Shown: one piece after another, positions 59,631 to 64,000 of the stretch | Layout of the letters: every line of letters begins with the position of its first letter | How positions within the stretch are numbered: position 1 is the first letter of the stretch | Assembly: GCA_014529385.2 (NCBI GenBank) | Contig: CM043944.1 | Coordinates: forward strand, 178,162,240-178,226,239 | Direction of reading: 5' to 3' | DNA from: Adiantum capillus-veneris | Taxonomy: Eukaryota > Streptophyta > Polypodiopsida > Polypodiales > Pteridaceae | Length of the DNA stretch: 64,000 nt | Translations under genes and position numbers: made by a program | Notes under the pieces: model-generated | What the model was told of the DNA's origin: nothing | What the model saw: only the letters and a program-made list of their open reading frames with translations | Databases searched by the model: none

Positions 59631-59698
59631 ACCTAAGGGGTTTGTGTACCTAAGGGGTTTGTGTACCTAAGGGGTTTGTGTACCTAAGGGTCTGTGTG
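59631..59698 (+). repeat. 17-bp tandem repeat, four copies
   Basis: ACCTAAGGGGTTTGTGT begins at 59631, 59648, 59665 and 59682, the last copy slightly changed. It lies upstream of the module 2 frame. Confidence 0.9.
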
Positions 59699-59898
59699 AG
59701 TGAAGGTGATTCTCACCCTTGCACATGGCGGATAGGTGAGAGTTGATGGCAAAGACTCGCACAAGGGTTATGGCCATCATCCTTCATTTAGTTTCCGACC
59801 TAAACCACAAGAAAGTCGGCCTTAACCCCGACCTAAGGTGACTGTCTCGAGAAGGAGACTGATTCGAGAAGGTCCCAAGCAACTCACCCTTGGCATCC

Positions 59899-60646
59899 AT
59901 GGCTACCCGGGCCTCGTCCCGAGGTAAGCTCAGCTTCGCTGGAGTCGTAGCAACACCTCCCAAGGCAGACAACATCACCCACCTCCAAGAAGAAGTCGAA
60001 AACCTCCGTAAGGAGAATGAGAAGCTGAAACAAAGGCTTACAGTTTTCGAAGCTCGGCTTGCCACGATAGAGAATTTCAAGGAGGAGGAGCTGAAGCAGA
60101 TCGAAATCAAGCTCACGAAGGCAAAGAAGAAGTAGAGACGACAGTCACAAAGGAGGTCAAAACTCAAATACAAGAGGTAATCTCTCACAGGGTCGAAGAT
60201 CGCGTGGCCTCCACATTACGTGAACAGCAACGGCAAGAGGAAATCGCCCTCAATGTTCGCATTGGAGGGCTCCCAAGTGATTGGAAAGGGGAGGGAGACC
60301 TCAGTCACGAGTCATTTGCCCGCATCCAATCCGCAATCCCCATGGTACAGTGTGATCCGGCAACCCTCACTTCTCTTACACACGAACCTCGCACCAATCA
60401 TGCAATCTACACCTTCAAAACCAAGGCGGACCGAATCAAATTTTTGAGCAATCAAGGCTTCTCAAGGACACCAAAATATGGTTTGCAGAAGATCTTACAC
60501 CTGCACAACTCAAGCAAAAGAAAGTAGAACTACAAAAGGTGCGAGAAGCGCACGCAGCAGGGAAATGGGCAGTCTACCGAAGAGGTAAAGCCATTATTCA
60601 AGAGTTTCGCACTCCCAAACCCGCTCCCTCCACACCCCTTTCTGCA
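59899..60646 (+). pseudogene. Coiled-coil ORF1p-like protein, module 2
   Basis: ATG in CCATGG at 59899. Residues 28-75 form a clear heptad coiled coil (LQEEVENLRKENEKLKQRL). The frame ends at 60135. Another frame continues from about 60110 with VASTLREQQRQEEIALNVRIGGLPSDW and IYTFKTKADRIKFL. A third gives the end LKQKKVELQKVREAHAAGKWAVYRRGKAIIQEF (about 60510-60610). Two frame slips are therefore present. It is the most divergent of the three copies, yet keeps RIGGLPS and GKWAVYR.GKA.I. Confidence 0.55.
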
Positions 60647-60792
60647 TAGATTTTATTCATCTTATTATCTTTCACCTTCTTTTTGGACCCTCAATCCTTA
60701 ACTGAGATGTATCCCCAAAACCCCCCACGTTTGTAATGTTTTTCCTTGGGTCCCATGGGTCATATCTGACCTCCGTGGATGATAATACAATC

Positions 60793-60794
60793 TA

Positions 60795-60865
<71 letters not shown>
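60793..60865 (+). repeat. (TC)n microsatellite
   Basis: TATCTATC followed by about 66 bp of TC. It ends module 2. Confidence 0.95.
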
Positions 60866-60868
<3 letters not shown>

Positions 60869-61232
60869 AGGCTGTCCTCCCCTGGGTGAGGGACCGACTT
60901 GTGGGAGGGCTTCTGAACCGAACCCCACCCTACACAAGCTTCAAGATGACCCAGCCTAGCCCTGCTCCGCATCAAGGGCGTAGACGCTCTTCTGCTTTGC
61001 AACCCGCCCATGCCTGCTCTCACAGTAAGCGGCTCCCGACACATGTTTTTGCCCTTCACAGACCCCACATTTGTTTCTTCTCTTTGCTAGATGTATCAAT
61101 GTGACAACCAGATGCTCTGCTCATTGAGGCCTCACTTGAGGACTCCGATTTGAAAAACCACAAGCACAGAGAGCCGAACTTTGAGGGTTTGTACACTGTT
61201 CACACAACACCTATAGATATACCGACCGAGTC

Positions 61233-61960
61233 ATGTCTTCCTTCAACACGCCGACCCCTAGCACACGCAAGAGTTTTCTTGTTGTGACCGTTGCACCCAA
61301 GAAAGATCCTGCCGCTCCCCAAGATGCAAGGATCATAGCCCTCGAGGCTCAGATCCAAGCACTTGTTTTTTGGCGAATGATGCACTCAAAAAATGCTTGA
61401 ACAAGCTCGAGGATGCGGCAAAGGACCCTGCAACTCTACTTGCCAAAAAACACGAAGTCACAGCTTCTCTCAATGAGACTGTCAAGGTGGCTCAACAAGA
61501 AGAAAATGTGGTGGCGCATAAGAAGATTGACAGTGAAATCCAAGCGGCCTTACCAGTATGTTGGCTACAAGAGTCCCTTGCCCTCAAGATCAAAATTGGA
61601 GGAATATCTTCACCATGGTGCACCAAGGAGGACCCCCTCGAAGGAGCCATCACCACGCTTAATGCCACTCTCCAACCAATCAACATCGAGCCCGACACTG
61701 TCTTCTAGATCAACGACACGCATATGCATATACCACCTGGCCAATGTGTCCTCACCTTCAAAACAAAGAAGAACGGAAAGGGCTCCTACACCAATCCTAC
61801 CGCCTCAAGGGAACAAAGCTTTGGATTCCTGAGGAATTGACTACAAACCAGCTTAAGCTTAAAGCAATCCAACTCAATAAGGTGCATGACGCACGTAAAC
61901 AAGGTAAATGAGTAGTCTACTGTGGTGGTAAAGCCATCATTTAGGAGTTTCAAACTCAGA
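61233..61960 (+). pseudogene. Coiled-coil ORF1p-like protein, module 3
   Basis: ATG at 61233. After about 48 codons, a run of T near 61367 shifts the frame to the one at 61370-61708. That frame contains the coiled coil and LKIKIGGISSPWCTKEDPLEGAI and stops in place of the residue after PDTVF. A conserved C-terminal part (LKAIQLNKVHDARKQGK, GGKAII) is read in pieces up to 61945. It is closest to module 1 (SPWCT.ED, LQP.NI.P.T). Confidence 0.5.
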
Positions 61961-62156
61961 AGCCATCTCCCCCTCCACCTGACCCCCCCAGGGTTTGGTT
62001 CTTGATCTTATCCCTTTTTTTTTCCTTCCCCTTTGATGGACCCTCAGTCCCTAACTGATATGTATCCAACATCTTCACTCCAAAAGACCAAATGTAATGT
62101 TTTGTTTTTGGTCCCGTAGGTCATATCTGACCTCCGCGGATGATAATTCATCTATG

Positions 62157-62157
<1 letters not shown>

Positions 62158-62222
<65 letters not shown>
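62158..62222 (+). repeat. (TC)n microsatellite
   Basis: About 64 bp of TC after CTATGTCCC. It ends module 3. Confidence 0.95.
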
Positions 62223-62224
<2 letters not shown>

Positions 62225-62384
62225 AACTTTTAGCCAGTACTTCCATTGTTATCTCCCTATCAAAAAACCCCTCTTGTTTTTCTCACTCTATCCATCTTTG
62301 GATGATATTAGACGACTAACAAACACTAGCAAATAACCTATAGAAAAGTAGACTTTTATTGGTCTCGCTCTATATCTGTCTATG

Positions 62385-62659
<275 letters not shown>

Positions 62660-62778
62660 CCCCCCCCCCTCTCTCTCTATCTATCTAGGAGTATCCTTGC
62701 CGAGATATTGAAAAAATCTAGGTCAATACTTTTTGGAAAAACATTTCTTAAACTAGTAAAGATGTTGTTATATCCACT

Positions 62779-62780
<2 letters not shown>

Positions 62781-62840
<60 letters not shown>
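62781..62840 (+). repeat. (TC)n microsatellite
   Basis: About 60 bp of TC. All long dinucleotide tracts in the window have TC on the plus strand. Confidence 0.95.
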
Positions 62841-62845
<5 letters not shown>

Positions 62846-64000
62846 CATTGGAAATCCAAGCTAAAAATGAATGGAACCTTACTCAAGGAGTTTCACTTAC
62901 TATAAACACTTAACGTGGATGGGGACAAACAAAATACGTTAAAAAGGTTTTAAAGACACTCTGAGGTGCATGCCTGATAAGGAAGTGATGGCCGAGTTTT
63001 GAAAATCAAAGAAAAAAAAAAAGAAAAAAACTTATTTTTCCTTTGCTGGAGCCTTGGCGACACTGTTGGAAGGCTCGGCAACGCCTGGTCAACCTCACGA
63101 CACCTTTATGGGCATGGCACACCCCCCCCCTTCGATTGGCCGGCCTTATCACCCTCAGGCCCCCGCTTGTCCATGCCCCAGCCTAGCTAGCCGCCCTCGA
63201 TTTCAGACACCCCTTCTCTCTCTCTCCCTGTAGTTTTATTCCCCCGGACGGGCATCGACTGAGATCTCTCTCTCTCTCATTTTCCCTACGTATCTCTCTC
63301 CAAAATCCTCTCTCTCTTACGGACACCTTGTTGATCCCAATACCCCCCCCCCTCACTGGCCACCCTTGGGCAGGTGCAAGCCTCGAGCACCTCCAACCCC
63401 CTTCTCTCGCTTTCTCTCTCGCGCTTCCGCTACACCGACCCCGAGCCCCATGCGAACTCCCACTCTCCCGTATTCTTATCCACACACCCATCCCCCCTCA
63501 CACACTCCTTCCCTCCCCCTCTATGCAAGCCCTTGGCCCGCTTATATTCTCCCCCTCTCTTCCCCACCCACTCGCCTCACCCTCCCCTCGACCTCATCCC
63601 CCCCCTTGGCCCGCAATCCCCACCCTCTTTCCCCCCCCCCACACCATTGACATCCCCCCCTCCTCTTGTCCTTGACACATTATGCAAGACAGAGAATAAG
63701 ACACACCCCCGCCTCACTCACACACTCTCTCCTCCCCCCCCATGGTGGGCACCCGCCATAGAGCCCTCTCACTCTCTCTTATCCACACCCACCTCACCTC
63801 CATCTCCCTCTCTCGCGCGTTATGCACGCTGAGCCCCAACCGGCACTCTCTCTCTCTCCCCCTCTCTCTCTTCTCAGCATGAAGGAGCAACGCAAGAAGC
63901 CGGAGCCCATTCTCTCTCTACATACACACCACACACCCACATCACACACACACACACCCTCATCCTCTCCCTCCCTCACCACCTCCAACCCCCTTCTCTC
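62841..64000. other. C/CT-rich low-complexity right edge
   Basis: No gene recognised. From 63120 the plus strand is strongly C-rich, with runs of eight to ten C, many CTCTCTC stretches and CACACA words near 63925-63955. Overlapping Pro/Ser/Leu-rich frames (up to 152 codons) occur in all three plus frames, as expected from composition alone. Confidence 0.6.

Larger units (their letters stand above)
59575..60866 (+). mobile_element. ORF1-like module 2
   Basis: Second module, between the TC tracts at 59557 and 60793. It begins with a 17-bp repeat (ACCTAAGGGGTTTGTGT, four copies from 59631), followed by a broken coding frame and the shared 3' tail (CCCTCAATCC, CATATCTGACCTCCGTGGATGATAAT). The TC tract 60793-60865 closes it. 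Confidence 0.6.
60867..62222 (+). mobile_element. ORF1-like module 3
   Basis: Third module, between the TC tracts at 60793 and 62158. Its 5' part shares GAACCGAACC with module 2. The 3' tail (CCCTCAGTCCCTAACTGATATGTATCC, CATATCTGACCTCCGCGGATGATAATTCA) is close to those of modules 1 and 2. Confidence 0.6.

Noticed and set aside
63328-63832. Pro-rich frames up to 152 codons
   Set aside because: Open in several frames at once because the plus strand is C-rich and poor in stop codons.

Overview
The window looks like nuclear DNA of a land plant. It has introns with GT/AG borders, Ty3-type LTR retrotransposons with a Tat-like second RNase H, long TC microsatellites and satellite arrays. The gene families at the left (FCP1-like, ParB-like plus SET, DUF7869-like) and the TC-tract abundance suggest a seed-free plant such as a fern, but that is inference. 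No rRNA, tRNA, CRISPR or bacterial operon structure was seen.

Region 1 (1-30.9 kb) is the most unusual part. Three intron-containing genes surround a 19-kb satellite domain. On the minus strand lie an FCP1/NIF-phosphatase-like gene (2109-925) and a roughly 1,040-codon gene (8570-2766). The latter joins a ParB-like fold carrying ILDGQHS, a long uncharacterised middle, and a C-terminal SET domain. On the plus strand, facing away, is a DUF7869-type transposase-like gene (27618-30845) with one in-frame TAA. The 16-mer GGTCCACCACTTGTCC and its variants fill everything between, including a 2.6-kb intron. The core (about 12.6-22.3 kb) is a higher-order repeat: subunits near 55 bp build 425-bp (A) and 441-bp (B) units, mostly alternating with a period of 866 bp. 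A second family of 368-bp period (26.1-27.5 kb) carries the same 16-mer. My reading is that genes and repeats form one large, undescribed composite mobile element, with the 16-mer as a possible binding site. That is a hypothesis.

Region 2 (31-57.7 kb) is nested retrotransposons. A 9.87-kb element, A (39271-49138), has 2.64-kb LTRs that are nearly identical. It carries a TATA box, a TC tract inside each LTR, a PBS, a PPT, two duplicated small leader ORFs, and one gag-pol ORF in which the integrase core is deleted in frame. On both sides are older minus-strand Ty3 remnants. Element B is at 49.1-56.1 kb (Gag, protease, RT, RNase H, start of integrase). To the left (31.4-38.8 kb) an integrase end abuts a Gag start without an LTR between them. 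Upstream of B is a block of about 285-bp repeats centred on a palindrome.

Region 3 (57.7-64 kb) holds three head-to-tail modules of about 1.2-1.4 kb. Each encodes a broken coiled-coil/ORF1p-like protein, has a conserved 3' tail and ends in a TC tract. Very long TC microsatellites and C-rich low-complexity DNA follow to the right edge.
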